From Arthrobotrys musiformis (lineage: Eukaryota > Ascomycota > Orbiliomycetes > Orbiliales > Orbiliaceae), in contig JAVHJL010000004.1 in the NCBI GenBank assembly GCA_036971715.1, forward strand, positions 868,001 through 932,000: 64,000 nt of DNA, read 5' to 3'. Below are positions 1-13,400 of the stretch, in pieces. Within the stretch, counting starts at the first letter, position 1. Every line of letters starts with the position of its first letter. The translations under genes were made by a program, and so were the position numbers. Under the pieces are notes generated by a model. The model was given only the letters and a program-made list of their open reading frames with translations, ran no database searches and was not told the origin of the DNA.

Positions 1-1289
1 AGCTACCTAGAGTGAAGGATCTCAGATAGTACTATCACACGGCCGCGAATCACTCTTGATGGTGAGAGGCATCGCCCAATATCAAATTTCCGATCCGTTT
101 ATCCCAAGCTTCTCGGGTTGTAAATTAATGCATTTGGGTTTAGCTTGGTGATCTTGCAAGGCCGATCCCGCCGGCACGAGTCCTTACATACCAGTGATCC
201 GTGGAATTCAGTTTCCTACGTTGCACAGAATTAAGCTTCGATATCAGGCATGCAAGTAAAAGCTTTGGGGGGTTGAAGGAGGATCCTCGTCATTGAGACG
301 GGGTGCAGAATCCGTCGATAGACCTGAGGTCTCTTTTAAGAAGGGCGTAATACATGCTAGTCTTGTACCTAGACTTCACAAAGGAAGACTGGTCAAACAT
401 CTTCTGCATGTAGCGACCACTTCAGTTAGAAGTACAATATTGACACCTTTGAATGGGGACCTGATAGCCTTCTGTGATAGATCGACTCGCAAGCTTGGCT
501 TTATTAAAAGAAAGTCAAGGGGTTAAATTAAAGTGTTCATCCCCTTGCTGCGTAAGGGGCTATGCCGCTCAGGGCTTGTGAGGCTCTCTAACCGAGGAAT
601 GCTCTCGATCTCCACTAATTTTATCGGTGCGGAATTTATGGCAGGTGTGAATAGATATATAGGTAATACTACCTTCGGAGGATCTTGGTAGATCGATTCG
701 TGCCCGTCGGCGTAGTGTTGCCATGTTGGAAATACCACCTGGCCATCCTGTTTGTTAGAAAGCTTCGAATTTAAAGGGAAAGAAAAGAGCGAAAGGGTGG
801 CAATGCAGAGAACTAGTTCACTGTGCGAATGCTCCTGAGTCTGGGTAAGAGGCAAGTGCGAACGGAATAAATCGATGTAGTCGTACGTATAAAAGTGTTA
901 ACGTTCTACTTTTATGCCCGACAAGATCAATGAGGTTGACAAGGTCCCAAGTCGAAGTGAGTGGTGCCTGTAAACAACCTTTCCTCCCAGAGCAAATCCT
1001 CAGCACTACATGTGTTTAGAAGTATTCAAGTATGCATTTATTCCAAATAATATTTAATTGAGAAAGATGTACATTGTATATGCAAATTCAAGAAGGAAAG
1101 AAAAACACTTCCAAGGGGACTCCGAAATGTCAAAACACCAATATTGTTAACGAGACTTCCAACCAAATTGAAAAAAAAAAAATGAAAAAAATGAAAAAAG
1201 AAATATGTATAAAGAAAGAATATACGATATAAAGCAAATATAAGCGTATTCAAACCCTCCACATCATTTCTTCATATACGAATCAACAT
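1..1289. other. Gene-free left edge
   Basis: No reading frame here looks coding. Short open frames exist on both strands but they lack recognisable domains, splice support or codon bias. The stretch at 1170-1205 is A-rich with repeated AAAAATG-like units. It lies beyond the 3' end of the PAP2 gene and may hold its 3' untranslated region. Confidence 0.5.
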
Positions 1290-2591
1290 TTAAACCATAG
1301 GCGTCGATCTCTGGGGTTCAAATTTCGATTGGTCGTGCTCGTCCACGCTTTCCCTATGGCCCAACAGCATTCCTTCCCCGGCGCTGATTGGTCCTCTGGG
1401 TTCGCGGTCGTAATCTCCATCTGCTACACCCCTTCGTCCTCTTCTGTGGTCTTCTCTGTATCCAGACCTAATCCGTCCCTTTGCGACACCACCAGCAGCA
1501 GGCATGGCATACCACCATGCTCCGCAGATGGCGGAGAAGAATCCCAAGAGCGAACCAGAGAAGATGTCGATTCCGGCGTGTTTGAAGTCGAGGTACCGCG
1601 TAGCTGCGATCCACATAGCAAGGCAGAAGGCGGCAATAACAATTACAAATGTGATTAAGGGCAACGATGGTGGGTGGAGCCTCGAAGCACGGTGAGAGTT
1701 CTCGGAGTCCTTTTCATTAGAATCATCAGAACGTTTGGTGTCCGCGGTGGAGTAAGGAAGCTTGGTAGTCGAGGTGCTACTGAGTGTCAAAACGAGTGTA
1801 GAGTAGAGGAAGATCGATAGGTATGTAAGGCCAGAGAAAGACACTAGTAGATATCGGGTTAGCTATCTCGGTACGGAGTACAACATCTTCCGGGCGGAGA
1901 ATAGAAAAAAAGTGGAACTCACTAGCTGAATGCCCAGAAGGAAAGCTTCGGAACGCCTCGGAGAGTTTCTCATGATCGGTCGTAGTGCAAATATCGGAGG
2001 TGACTAATGGATTCCAAGCAAGAACTCCCAGAGGACCGGTTCTTGTAGTGTTTACGATCTCTGCGACTTTGTTCCAGTCTGGCTGACAGACAGAAATCAT
2101 ATGCGGCCTGGGCTTTCCGAAGACGTTCTTGAGACAGTTCGAAATAAAAAATGCAAGAGCATCGGTAAGGCCAAGACCGAGCCATGCTCGATTCCAATTG
2201 AGTAACTTGTGTTTCCAGACCAAAGAAGACGGAGCATTTGGGTAGTTTGCGAGAGCAGGGATAGCAGATCGAGGAATGAGGAGACAGAGAAGCAGCATGA
2301 TAACAGCCGGTGCTAATATGGCGACGATTCCAAGGAGAATTACAGATACAGTATCTAGAGACAATAAAGCGTTAGAAAACGTATATGCATTGTGGGGTAC
2401 TATGACACGATAAGAGATATCTTACCATCGTGATATGGGAAGCTGAACGCTGGATCATAAGGATTGAACGGTCTTCGTGCACCATCGATATTTCCCACAA
2501 AGCCTGCCGCCAAAGTAAAGCCGACAACTAGTATCCAATCTAACGCATATCGTAGGGTTACTAGCACGAGGTCTAATGTCGAGGACCTCAT
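1290..2591 (-). CDS. PAP2-superfamily lipid phosphate phosphatase (DPP1/LPP-like)
   Basis: Integral membrane phosphatase expected to dephosphorylate phosphatidate, diacylglycerol pyrophosphate or related lipids. Exons on the minus strand are 2591-2426, 2354-1923 and 1843-1290; the introns (2425-2355, 1922-1844) have GTAAGA and GTGAGT donors and keep the frame, giving about 383 residues. All three PAP2 signatures are visible: K-x6-RP in LKNVFGKPRPH, the PSGH motif in RSFPSGHSAMSFSG (completed across the second intron), and R-x5-H-x3-D in TRYLDFKHAGID. Several hydrophobic segments surround them (near residues 10-30, 60-85, 105-120 and two after PSGH), as in the six-helix family fold. The C-terminal tail after the last helix is charged and Arg-rich. 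Substrate cannot be told from sequence. No conserved neighbour suggests a pathway. Confidence 0.9.
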
Positions 2592-5500
2592 TTTGTCTGT
2601 CCTTTCTGGTCCGGGAACCTTTATCGATAACTCTTTCCTTCCTTCCTTTCTCCCTTTAATGCGGTAAGTCTACTGCCAACCTTTATATGTATGTGTATTG
2701 AAAGAGAGAGAAAAATAAAAAAATTTTGAAAGGGGAGATCGCTGTTATGTTGATAGCGAAGGAAGCGCAAACGAGAGGGTTTTTCGAAACAGAATGCGGT
2801 CGCGTGCACTCAAAATAGCCCCGAGCGGCAATAGAAGGGCAGCAGCGTGGTCGGCAACACACCAAGACGAGGTCACAGGGCTCAAGTTGGGGAAGAGCTG
2901 GTTAGTCGAAACGAACACCTGCAAACGGCGTGGAAGAGAGAGAAAAAGGATAAAAGATAAAAGGATAAAGGGGAGAGGGATAGATAATATCGAATTCAGA
3001 GAACACCAAGATTCTTCAGGAAGGAAAGGGAATTATTCCACTCTCCAAACACAAATTCCAAAGTGGTAGGCAAAGGTCTCGGCTGAAACAAATGTCAGCG
3101 TCGAAGCCAGGGCAGATAATCGTTCCTAGTGGAGTGCAGACACCGGTCACTTTATAACCCTGAATGAACAACCTATGCCTACTACGCTGGCTGATATATT
3201 CTTATGCAATGACCGGAGAAAATATGTAAATCGGGCCTAGAATAGGTAACCGAAGGTTTTCTTGGTCAATTTATCACGCCCAGCTGGCTAGCTTCAAATC
3301 GATCGGACCCATCTCGACAGAGCGATGACATGCACTGCACTGCCGTACACACCTAGGATGCCAGTCCTTCCCTCAATCGAAGGTTCCAAGCTGGCACAGC
3401 CTTTGCTTTGAGTAAGGGGATTTTGAATCTCTTTCTGCTTCAAGAGCGCACGAGACTCAGTCCACTCTTTCCATTTCCCCAAGTCTTAGCTGTGAAGCTT
3501 CGTAGGCTTGGCTATCATCCGTCACCCTATCAGGACGCTAGGGTGCTCTGATCCAAATTCGAGGCAATCTCAAATACTCGCGATTGCTTGCTGGGAAGGG
3601 CGGCGCCCAGGCCTTAGCAGTGTTTCCGACCCGCGGACATACAATAGTCCGCCGCCCCGCATAAGAATGTTGCCATTTTTAATCTGTTTGCAACGTTTGC
3701 TAGCTTAGCTTACGACGATGGGATGTCGCTTCTGTCGACGAGCAGGCGCACCCGATTCTTCCTTCGTTTGGATGTGAGCCTCGTAGGGTCCCAAGACAAA
3801 GCCCTGGTTATGCGGGTCCGTAATAAGTTTCTAGAACCAGATTAGTTTACTCTGTGCGATTGAAACAAAAAAAAATTCTTTGACGTGAGATGTGCTGGCT
3901 AGTTAGTTAGGCGTCGATTTCAAAGGGGGCAGCAGCTTACGTGACGTCTTAGGACTGCGCCCCCAATGGTTTGTTTTAGTGCCCGCATCGTGAGACATTT
4001 TATTTTGGACAGTTGACAGCCAAGATCCACCCAAGAATCGAAATCCACTCGCTGAAATTGAGTAATCATGCAATGAGGATGGGCCATTGACGGAAATCCA
4101 ACAATCGGAGGGTCGTGATCAATAAAATTCGGGAGTTTAGGGTGGTCGCGTGGGCATAATATGTGGTACAGCTTGTATCTCCAGCCGCCCAGGGTTTGCT
4201 CGTGTGCCTCACGAACTCGAACGCACGACCAACATTGATTTCAAGATCTCGTAGGCCGAAAAATGGAAGCTCCTCACCACGTCCATTCCCAAGATACCGA
4301 CTAAACTCCATCCACTCTAGTAGTGAACAATGTGTCGTCGGTCCTGCTTACACGATGCAAGCGGTGTAACAGACTGACCATTTTCGACACTTCTGCATTC
4401 CAGGTATCCTAGCCGATTGGGTAAAAATATCCAACGTGGTCAACACAGGTATGGCATCCCTGCACTCGCATGAGCTTTCATGCCGCCATTCTTCGTCAGC
4501 CCTACCTTGGCATTAGGTCGCCGGCATGATACTATCTATTCCGAGATCCGAGAGATTTCTTCGACGTTTTATTGAAAGGGGAATAGACTGTCTTAATTGT
4601 GCGAATATGCAGGCGCACATCTGCCGGAGTCGCCTCATGCAATATCCAAAATGCGCTTTTGGACGGACTGATCACGTAGTTGGATATATTTCAATTAGCC
4701 GTGTTGATGGGACAGTTCTCATATGGGCTGCACATGTTATCCTGAAATTCAATCCAGATAGCTACATACCCCACTCGCCATCTCCACCGAATTTTAGCTA
4801 AGTTGCGTGGATTTACTCTGTAGAGTTAATCTGAGTGCTACGTAACCATACGCATAAATAAGCAGCCACAAAGTTCGGTAAAATCTCAAGCTCTGGTATC
4901 TTGATTCAAGCTTTCCGCTTAAGCACCTCGATAGACGCAATGTAACGCTCATCAGCAGATTCCTACGCTAAATATCTTTCGTTGACGTTTCTGTGGAGGC
5001 AGTGTTGCACACTAACATATATTCTCCATACTCGTATTTTGTGTGGTGGCTTGGCTAGTTTGTTTTCCGCGGAATCCGTGGGATATAGTAGCATAACGCT
5101 AATTTGATATGCTACACGATGCTAAGATGACCAAGTCGGAGGGCTTAAAGCTTGTATCGTCGCCTTTGGCGGACTAAATCCACAGAGGCCTTAGATAAAT
5201 TCGCCGAAACAATAAATGATTATCGTAGCTAGTCCCAAAGAATAGTGGTACGGTTGCTTTGAACCGGCACCCAGCACAGGTGGGTGCCGACAGTTAGATA
5301 CGGTTAAAAGACGACTTCACAACATCGACTCTCCAGATTAGCTAGTAGCAGTTCAATGTTTTAAACTTCGAATTCGAGTTTTGACCCCATAACTTTGTCA
5401 ATACAGCACAAAATATCATTAAAATTAGATCACTAGAATTCTATACTCAAGAGCTTCTAGTTCCCGTTTTCGGACTTAGATTATCCTCGTCCCTTCTTTT

Positions 5501-5731
5501 GGAATTGGCTCTCAAAGTCAGGAACTAGGCTTATGTCGACCATCAAGATTTTTGATGTGGTTTTCTCTGGTTTTGGGCTTCAAGATTGTCATGTGACAAA
5601 CGGAACGGCGATCGAATGACTATTGACACGATGACATATACAAGCTTCGTCAACTCGTGATCCACTCTTGACTACGCTCTGGTTCCCTTGTTCGTATCAA
5701 TGAAGCTTTCGCAAGCGCTAACACTCTTTGA
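2592..5731. other. Gene-poor intergenic stretch
   Basis: About 3.1 kb with no convincing gene. Open frames of 60-91 codons occur (for example 2794-3069 and 4526-4801 on the plus strand, 4066-4311 on the minus strand), but none shows a domain, a signal peptide or plausible splice partners. The first few hundred bases should contain the promoter of the PAP2 gene. The rest looks like non-coding or decayed sequence. Confidence 0.5.
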
Positions 5732-6405
5732 CTACCTCCCAATATAGACATGAACCCTCTGCGGTAAATCAACTACCACAGGTTTGTCACTACCTGGTAT
5801 GGTACCAGTCAAATCCTTCACATCTTGCTCGGTGAGCTTACTCATAGGTACAACCAGCACCTCTGGATCCATACTCTCAACTTTTTTCTGCTCATGTCTA
5901 CTTATCAACCATATAGGCAAGCATGTTGTCGCAAGGAAGAAGGCCGTTCCGCCCACTAAGATAATCGCAATCAATTTTCCCGCGCTAAGCCCCCGATAAC
6001 TTGATTCCGGCGATGTATAGGCGGTAGGTTTTGGCGATGCGGTGGAATATCCCAATTGAGGGAACTGAATTGTGACCCCCGCAGTTGAGCAGACTTCTTC
6101 AATAGCTCTAGCTACGATTTTAAAGCTGTTGTAGCTGCAGGAATCGTAGGTGCACCTGGCGACCGAGTTGATGTAGTATGCGGAGCTGCAGAGACATTTG
6201 GTGTCGGTTTGAAGGCATCTGCTGTATCCTGATGCAATGCAAGTGGCCTAGGTTGGTAGTAGGTTAGGATAGGGCTTATGACGTTTAATATTGATGTTTA
6301 TTCAAGGAGTATGCTTACGCTACAAGACGGGAGTCCCTCGCCTCCGATCGCCGCCGACTCCACTTGAACAAAAGCAAAGACAAGTAATATCAAAAGATAT
6401 TTCAT
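5732..6405 (-). CDS. CFEM-domain membrane protein
   Basis: Small fungal cell-surface protein. Exons are 6405-6319 and 6247-5732; the intron 6318-6248 has a GTAAGC donor, a CTAAC branch site and a TAG acceptor, and gives a 200-residue product. The start is the ATG at 6405, opening a signal peptide (MKYLLILLVFAFVQVESA). The mature part starts with a CFEM domain holding eight cysteines (LPSC, ATC, SRC, TKCLC, ARC, DSC, EVC) and the Asp just before the CLC pair (TDTKCLC) that binds haem in characterised CFEM proteins. After a short linker there is one transmembrane helix (LIAIILVGGTAFFLATTCL) followed by a charged cytoplasmic tail of about 60 residues. CFEM proteins act in haem/iron capture, adhesion or host interaction. 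The single helix replaces the more usual GPI tail. A TATA-like stretch lies about 50 bases upstream. Confidence 0.85.
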
Positions 6406-6609
6406 CTTCTTATTAAAGAGACTAGGTTTGTATCGCGATCTGCTTCAATAACATATATATAAAAGTTGCTGATTTTTTCCCTATCGTTTACAATAGACCC
6501 AATACAGGTTAACCCCTGGAGGATTAGTATCAATTTATAAAATGAGGAAGTGCCATGATTTTTGGATTCACCATCTAGCCATCGACCGATTTCATCTCGA
6601 TATCTTCAC

Positions 6610-6656
<47 letters not shown>

Positions 6657-7484
6657 AAAAATACCTTTCGAGATTTTGATCGTTCAGCCCCATCGCACTG
6701 GGGGACTTGACAATGTTGGATTTTGGAAGAACGTATGTGTGCCAAGGAAACCTTTGGGGACGCCGTCGAATCATAGATGTTTGGGGCCACGAGGCTTTAT
6801 TGCCAATGTCATGGCGGTCGCGGATGTCCGATTTACTTTACAAAATCGATAGCAGTTGCTAAGCTAGATGCATCTTAACGATCGAAATGCAGGTATGTCG
6901 ATATTCTTGCAGGTTTTTGATTTAGTGTTGGATTTTGTTTACAGGATCGTTTTCGTAAAACCAATCTAGACTTAGCGTCGGCGGCCCAGCGCCAGCTGCT
7001 AGAAATGCATTATCGTGGGGAGACGTTTAACGTTTTGATAGATAGTACAGCGTTAATCGTGATATATCTATATATGAAATCTCCGTTAATTATAAGTTAC
7101 ACACGCTTACATTCAATCCTGAAAGATTTCGCTGCGGACCACAGTCTTGAGAGATTTAACGACAGATACTTTGTGCTCATGTTCATGGCTTACGCCAAAA
7201 GATTTGGCTGAAGGGGACAAGCATGGTGTAATTCCGGGCCAAAATGGTTTAACATCGTGCGGGATCAAGACTGTGCGTATCTGATTGAGTATGTTGACGC
7301 TAGCGTTTGTTGTGTTTGGGTCCAAATGACCTGAACGTGGAATCGCATTCCATATCAAAGGAGATTGCATCAAAAGATAGCTACTGCTATTGCTAAACGA
7401 TAATCTTGGGTGTTTGCAGTATTCATTAAGTAAAAGTATCAGGGAAGCCGCATCGATCATTTCAGATCGATAACCAGAACAACT
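6406..7484. other. Intergenic, with long poly-A run
   Basis: No gene seen. The stretch holds an uninterrupted run of about 39 A at 6615-6653. A 115-codon open frame on the minus strand (7113-7460) has no recognisable domain and lies just beyond the stop of the NACHT-ankyrin gene, so it is probably its 3' flank. Confidence 0.5.
6615..6653. repeat. A39 homopolymer tract
   Basis: Uninterrupted A run of about 39 bases on the plus strand. No poly-A-tailed element is recognisable upstream (no reverse transcriptase, no target-site duplication obvious by eye). Homopolymers this long are also prone to length error in assemblies. Confidence 0.8.
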
Positions 7485-10400
7485 TTAAGCGCTTTCTCGA
7501 CCGAACAAGTCCAAAAGATCCTTCGCGTCCACACTCGCTGCGATATCCAACGCCGTTCTATGCTTTTCATCCTCCGCCGTAACATCCACACCCTTCGACA
7601 GTAAAAATTTGAACCGGTTCACGGCTCTTCCTGGCCAGTATAAGAACTCCGGTTTAGAAGCCACTATATGCAGAAGCGTTTCTCCAGCATTATTGACCGC
7701 TTTCCAATCCATTCCTGCGCGATCAAACATTTCAAGCACAATTGACTCATCTACGCCTGTCTTCAGACCCCCCCGGGGGCGATTTGTAAAGCAACCAGGG
7801 GTGGGCTGGAGTTCTGACAGTTTGACAATAGATGATCGGAAGAATTTAAATAGAGGAGTCTCCCCTAGATGATCGCGGGCGTTGACATCCACTCCCAGTC
7901 CAACGATGAGCTCGAATATATCTCTTTTATTTGATTTTAGTTCGCAATCCTGAGCGATAATCCAGACGCCCTTCGCCAGCATGTGGATGATTGTTTCCCC
8001 CTCCTCCCCTGGTAGATGCGGGTCTGCACCGGCGGAGAGGAGGATCTCGATTGCTTTACCGGCACTATCAGAATAATCATAATAGACATGACCAACGGCG
8101 AGATGTAGAGGCGTTTGATTAGCGTCGTTAGCTACATTGATGAGGTCTGCGGCCTTAGGGATGAGCATGCTAAGAAGCTGCGGGTAATTTCTGTCCCTGT
8201 GGCGGAAAACTCGATGCAGAACGGTTTCGCCTTTGTTGTTCCGAGCGCTGATGTCGGCACCACGGTCAAGGAGTATTTCGACCAAGGACCGATCTAACTT
8301 CTGATACTCTGGATCGCCGATGCTATATATCTCATGGCTAGACGCTATCGCCGTTAATAAGAGAGTATTTCCTCCTGAACTGCGTGCTTCGAGATCTAGG
8401 TTTGGCAGGTTGATGAAGATTGAAGTAAATCGGCTGGATTTGATGATTTTGTGCATGACCGTCGAACGAGAATATTTAGCGCACGGGTCAGCACCATGCT
8501 TTAGCAAGAGTCTGATGATTTTTGCTTTGGTCTCAAGATCTTTGGAATAGCGTCTTAAGTCGTCGTGAGCTGCGTAGTGGAGTGGGTACATTTCATTAGC
8601 AAGTATGCTAGTGTTGAGCATACAAATGTCCTGCTTGTTCTCGCGCTCGTAAATTATATTTGGATCCGCTCCAGACAATAATACCGCTTCCAAAATTTCA
8701 TATCGTTCGTTTGCAATCGCTTCAAGAAATACAGAAGGTGTAACATCCGCTCCGTGTTGTACAAGGAGTTGAAACACGTTCGCATTGGAAGAAGCATGGG
8801 CTAAGCAAGAGAAGCCGTCGTTATTGACCACATTGGGATTTGCCCCCTTTGAAAGTAGTAGCTTGGCAGCTTTAATACTGTGTATAGACTTGAGGTTCTG
8901 GAGGGCAGCATGCAGAGGGGTCAAGCCTTTATGATCTCGGAGTTCTATATCAACGCAATGCTGGATAAAATATGGAAGTCCTTGGGCAGCTTGCCACCAA
9001 TAGCCTCCCCGCGCAAGAATGTGAAGGGCACCTTGAGATTCCACGAATTCAATGCAACCGTCTTCAAATCCTGTGCGCCAATGATATTCGATGGCTCGAA
9101 TATTGGCGTCAACCCCAACCTCCTCGATCAGGAATCGAATAACGTCCATGTTTGGTGTTGCGTCTGTGCATAATTGAAGGAGCAAAGGTTGTCCTGGATA
9201 TTCGGCTTCGTCGTTGGGGTATCGCGGGTTTGGGTCTCCCTTTCTTTGTTTCTCCCAGTCGTCTAGTTTGGCAACTACCTCTGCGTTCAAAATATCCCGG
9301 AGGATAGCCGTGAACCCACCGGCCGCGAGACGGTGGACAATATAGGACCTTGAATCGTCCATCTCTAAGAAGTCGACTTTTTGTAGTATTTGGGATACGA
9401 GCTTATACTCTCGCAGCGACATCAAAAGATCAAACTTGGATTCCAAGCCTTCCGAAGACTTCTCGAACAAAGCCTTGTTTTCGAACACCTTTCGTTGGGC
9501 CTCTCTCCTCCTAAGGCAAAATTCGGTCATAAAATCACGCTCCAGGGGTTGAAAACTCTCGTAGACCGAAACTAGACAGTCGACTGTATAGTCGAATTTA
9601 TTTGAGGCAGCCGAGATGATAGCGTCCCTGAGATAAGTGTACTTAGCCGAAGATGAATCGTATTTTGCTAAAAGGTCCACGATCTCATCCAAACGTGCTG
9701 GGGAGTGGGCTCCCCCGTGAATCTTGGGCCTCCATCTGTCGTCAAGCATGACACCACACGCATTTGGCGTATAATCGTAATCATTATCTCCTACATAGCG
9801 TTCGGGTGTTCTCGGTCTCTTCTCCTGGGCCGCAACTAAGCGCCAATTCGACTCTTCGTCTTCGAAAGTTGCACAAGCAAGCCATGGAGACCCAAGAGAG
9901 GATGGACTATCGACCGTAGCTCCTGCCTCGAGAAGAAGTCTCACGGTCTCAGATTTCCCTGATGCACAGGCATAATAGAGTGCTGTAGCTTTGAAAAGTG
10001 AATCGTCTTTGGCGTTGACGACTTCTAAGAACTTGCCAGGCATCGAGGCAGTTTGAGACTTGAGATATCCTAGCAACATCCCGAGAGTGTTAACTTGGCG
10101 TGATCGGGCTGCAAGATGAAGCGCGGTGAGGCCTTCGTGAGTTGCTTTAGATACATCGCAACCGGTTGCTAAGAGCCGACTAGTAGTGACTTCACAGCAT
10201 GTAGAGGCAAGATGAAGTGCTGTAATACCGCTATTATCTGCGTGGTCGATGTCTATAGCCTGTTGCCCCAAAAGATACGATAGCAATATTTGATGGGTTG
10301 CTCTATGGTCGTAATATCCCCGCTGGCTTTTTTGAGGAATAGACAAGCAAGCTATATGAAGTGGAGTACGTCCCAAGTTGTTTGGCCGGGATATGTCAAT

Positions 10401-13400
10401 CCCAACTTGCTTCAGATGTTTTAGCACAGGCGAAGGATCGTTTGCGAAGTAATGAGAAGCGAAGCAAACCTCATGCCACAGGGTATTTCCATCAAAGTCG
10501 ACATGCTCCGGCCCGACACCGATGTTGAAATTAGAAAGCGTTGTAAATATACGTTCGGGGCCAAACAAAGCTCGGTCACGCTTTGTGTGGTCCGGGTACG
10601 AGACCAGCTCGGGGGCCCTCCAGAAATTACCGTTCCACATGTAAGCGTGGTACAGGGTTTTGCCTCTGAAGTCCAAAGTATCCCAACGGGCCCCCACTTT
10701 CAAAAGAGCATTGAGTTTTCCCTCATAATTGCGATCTGGGAGAGGGTTTCTAATGAATTTGATTAAGGGTGTCTGGCCATCGTTATCTTTGGCTTCAATG
10801 TCTGCACCCACAGAGAGCAGATCGTTCAAGGTATCTTCAAATCTGTTGATGTGGAAGTGGCCCGAACTTTCACACAAGGTGTGTAAAGCCTCCCGTCCTC
10901 TTTTATTTCGCTGATTTATATTTGCACCCAATTTGCGGAATTGTTTGAAGATTTCGTTATCTAGGCTATCCTCCAAGACTAGCCTTCTGTGTCTGCGCGC
11001 CTCCCGCGAGACTGAAACTGCGTGGTGAAAGACACCGTTACCATTTTTCTCAACGGAAGTAACATCCGCCCCCGATTCAATCAATTGAAGGAGCGTAGGC
11101 TCGACCCTGCACGAAAGCAGAGGCGTACGACCACGTAAATCCCTTGGGTTGACTTTTGTTCTCTGATCCCCAAGAAGCGCCCGCAGAACCCCTAGTGTTC
11201 TACAACTGTGGAGCGGTGTTTCACCGTCGTTGTTCGTTACATTTGGATCAGCTCCAGCATTAAGAAGAAGACGGGCGATGGATTCATCTCCAACAGAATG
11301 TAGCACTCTATTCCCATTGTAGTTTTCCTGATTTGGGTCGGCCCCTGCGGCTAACAAGAGTTCGAAACACTTGACGGTTCTCTTAAGGCGTTCTGAGGAA
11401 GCTCGAACACGAGGAGGATGATTTTGGATTGCGAGATAGTATAGAGCGGCCTCTCGCTTCTGATCCCTTTCCACAGTATCGCTTAGTATGTTAGGGTCTG
11501 CTCCGGCCTGAAGTAGGAGCTCGATAACTTCAGCATTCCCTCCCCTGCAGGCGACGTGTAAAGGTGTTTGGCCTCCTGTCTTGGAATTGACATCTATTAA
11601 GGGGTGTTGGAGAAGCATTTTAATTGTTGGTAAATTCTGATTCGATACAGCCTTTGAAAGAGCACCGTTAACCTGTTCTGAAGTTTTGACATATGGGAAA
11701 AAAGCAGCGACGGCTTCAAAGTGATTGTATCGGCCGGCGGTCTCAAAAGGGCTCTCCCGCCATTCACAACGCCCCGTCGATGTGAAATTTCGATCCGGAA
11801 CCCTTGAATACTTAAACGACTCGAATGGGTTAACCCCGGCATCAATGAGTAATTGAATGACCTTAGGGTGGTTATGGCTAGCAGCAAACATGAGGGCGGT
11901 CTGCCCATATTTGTCGGACCCGTTCGGATTAACTCCAACCTGGAGGAGTATTTCTACAATGTCATCATAACCTCCCTCGGCAGCGCAGCATAAAGGAGGC
12001 GTATGGCATCCGTAGTCTTTGAGAATTCCAGTGTTCTTATCCAAGAAATATTTCAGGTAGCAAGCCAACCCAAGCGTGGCGGCGGCAAGCAAGGGATCTG
12101 GTTCCTGTATTCCTAAAGTTGATAACTTAATCCAATTTGATGACGTTAAATTGTCGGAAAAGAAATCGTCTATAGCGTTATGGATGTCTGTCTTGTCGTA
12201 TCCAGGGCTAGCGAGTGCAGCCTTTCGAGCGTGAATATGCCAGTTCCGGATAGCGTACTGAGCGAAAGGAGGTAGCAAATGCGACCTTTCATTGTGATTG
12301 GATGTGATAACCTTGTCAATCTGGGGCTCGTTCAGACAGGACTTGAGGTAGGAGAGACAGATGAGAGCGAGACTGTTGTGCGTAGAGGCTGGTTCAAGAA
12401 CAGGATATGAACTAGATTCTCGGTTGGAGTCATTCAGAAACTCTGTGAAACTATGGTGAATGACAGAGACAGTTTCGTCTGGTAAAATCTCCAATAGTGG
12501 GCCGCAAGCAGATCGTACCAGACTTTTTATAGCTTTGAGGTCTCGTTTCTCCTCACCATACTGTATGGTGTTGACAATATCGGCCATTTCCAATAGTCGG
12601 ATTGGCCGCGTGGCGTGTGTTACAAATTGTAGGATTAACAGTTGGGTATCGCTTGAGACCCCGGATCTCTGTGAATGAACATCCAATAGGTTCACATATA
12701 TATTGTTGAGGTCTTTCGGGAGTTGTTGGATGACGGCTTCAACATTTGCATCAGACTCTAAAACCGGGTGCGAGGGTAGTTCGCTGAGGCTGTGCAGAAA
12801 TGCATCCATGGCGAGTTTGGCAAAGAGAAAAATTCCGTTGGCTCTGCCAGGGACGGCTTTTTCGATCAGAGTTCGAGTTTTGATTGACACATTTGAACCT
12901 TTCAACCGGTGTCGAACATATGTAGCGATGTCGACGTCTACTTCCTTCTCCTCCAGCCGGATCCTAGTCATTTCCGCGGTAGTAGCCCCCAAGACCTTTT
13001 CAATGTAAGCTATCGGTCGACTAGTCATAATGACTTTGAAGCGTGATGGTTGCCACCCTCCAAGTTCCTTGAGAGATTGAAGAAAAGGTTCAAAGTCCTT
13101 ATTTTGATCCATTTCATCGAGCGCATCGACTACCAAATAGGCTTTTGGAAGATACGATAGTGCGTACCGAAGAAGATTCCAAAGATCCGCCATTGAGAGG
13201 GTTTCGAGCTTTCGGGATTCGGTGATATATTCTTTTAGTTTCAGTTGCAGTGGCGGGCTGAAAAGACAAATTTGATCTAGCCAGTCACGTAAAGCGGCTG
13301 CAGCATCGTGATTTGCATCAATAATTTGTCGGAAAAAGAAATAGAGCACCGGATGCCCTTCTTGTCTCAGTTGGTCTATCAATGTTGCAGCAAAGACTGA

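Noticed and set aside
523..1006. Overlapping minus-strand open frames of 110 and 62 codons
   Set aside because: No domain, no signal peptide that fits, and no splice partner; composition resembles neighbouring non-coding DNA.
4526..4801. 91-codon plus-strand frame with Cys residues
   Set aside because: No recognisable motif and isolated within 3 kb of non-coding sequence; too little to support a gene.
7113..7460. 115-codon minus-strand frame just beyond the NACHT-ankyrin stop
   Set aside because: It does not continue the ankyrin array in any frame and lacks a domain; likely 3' flank.
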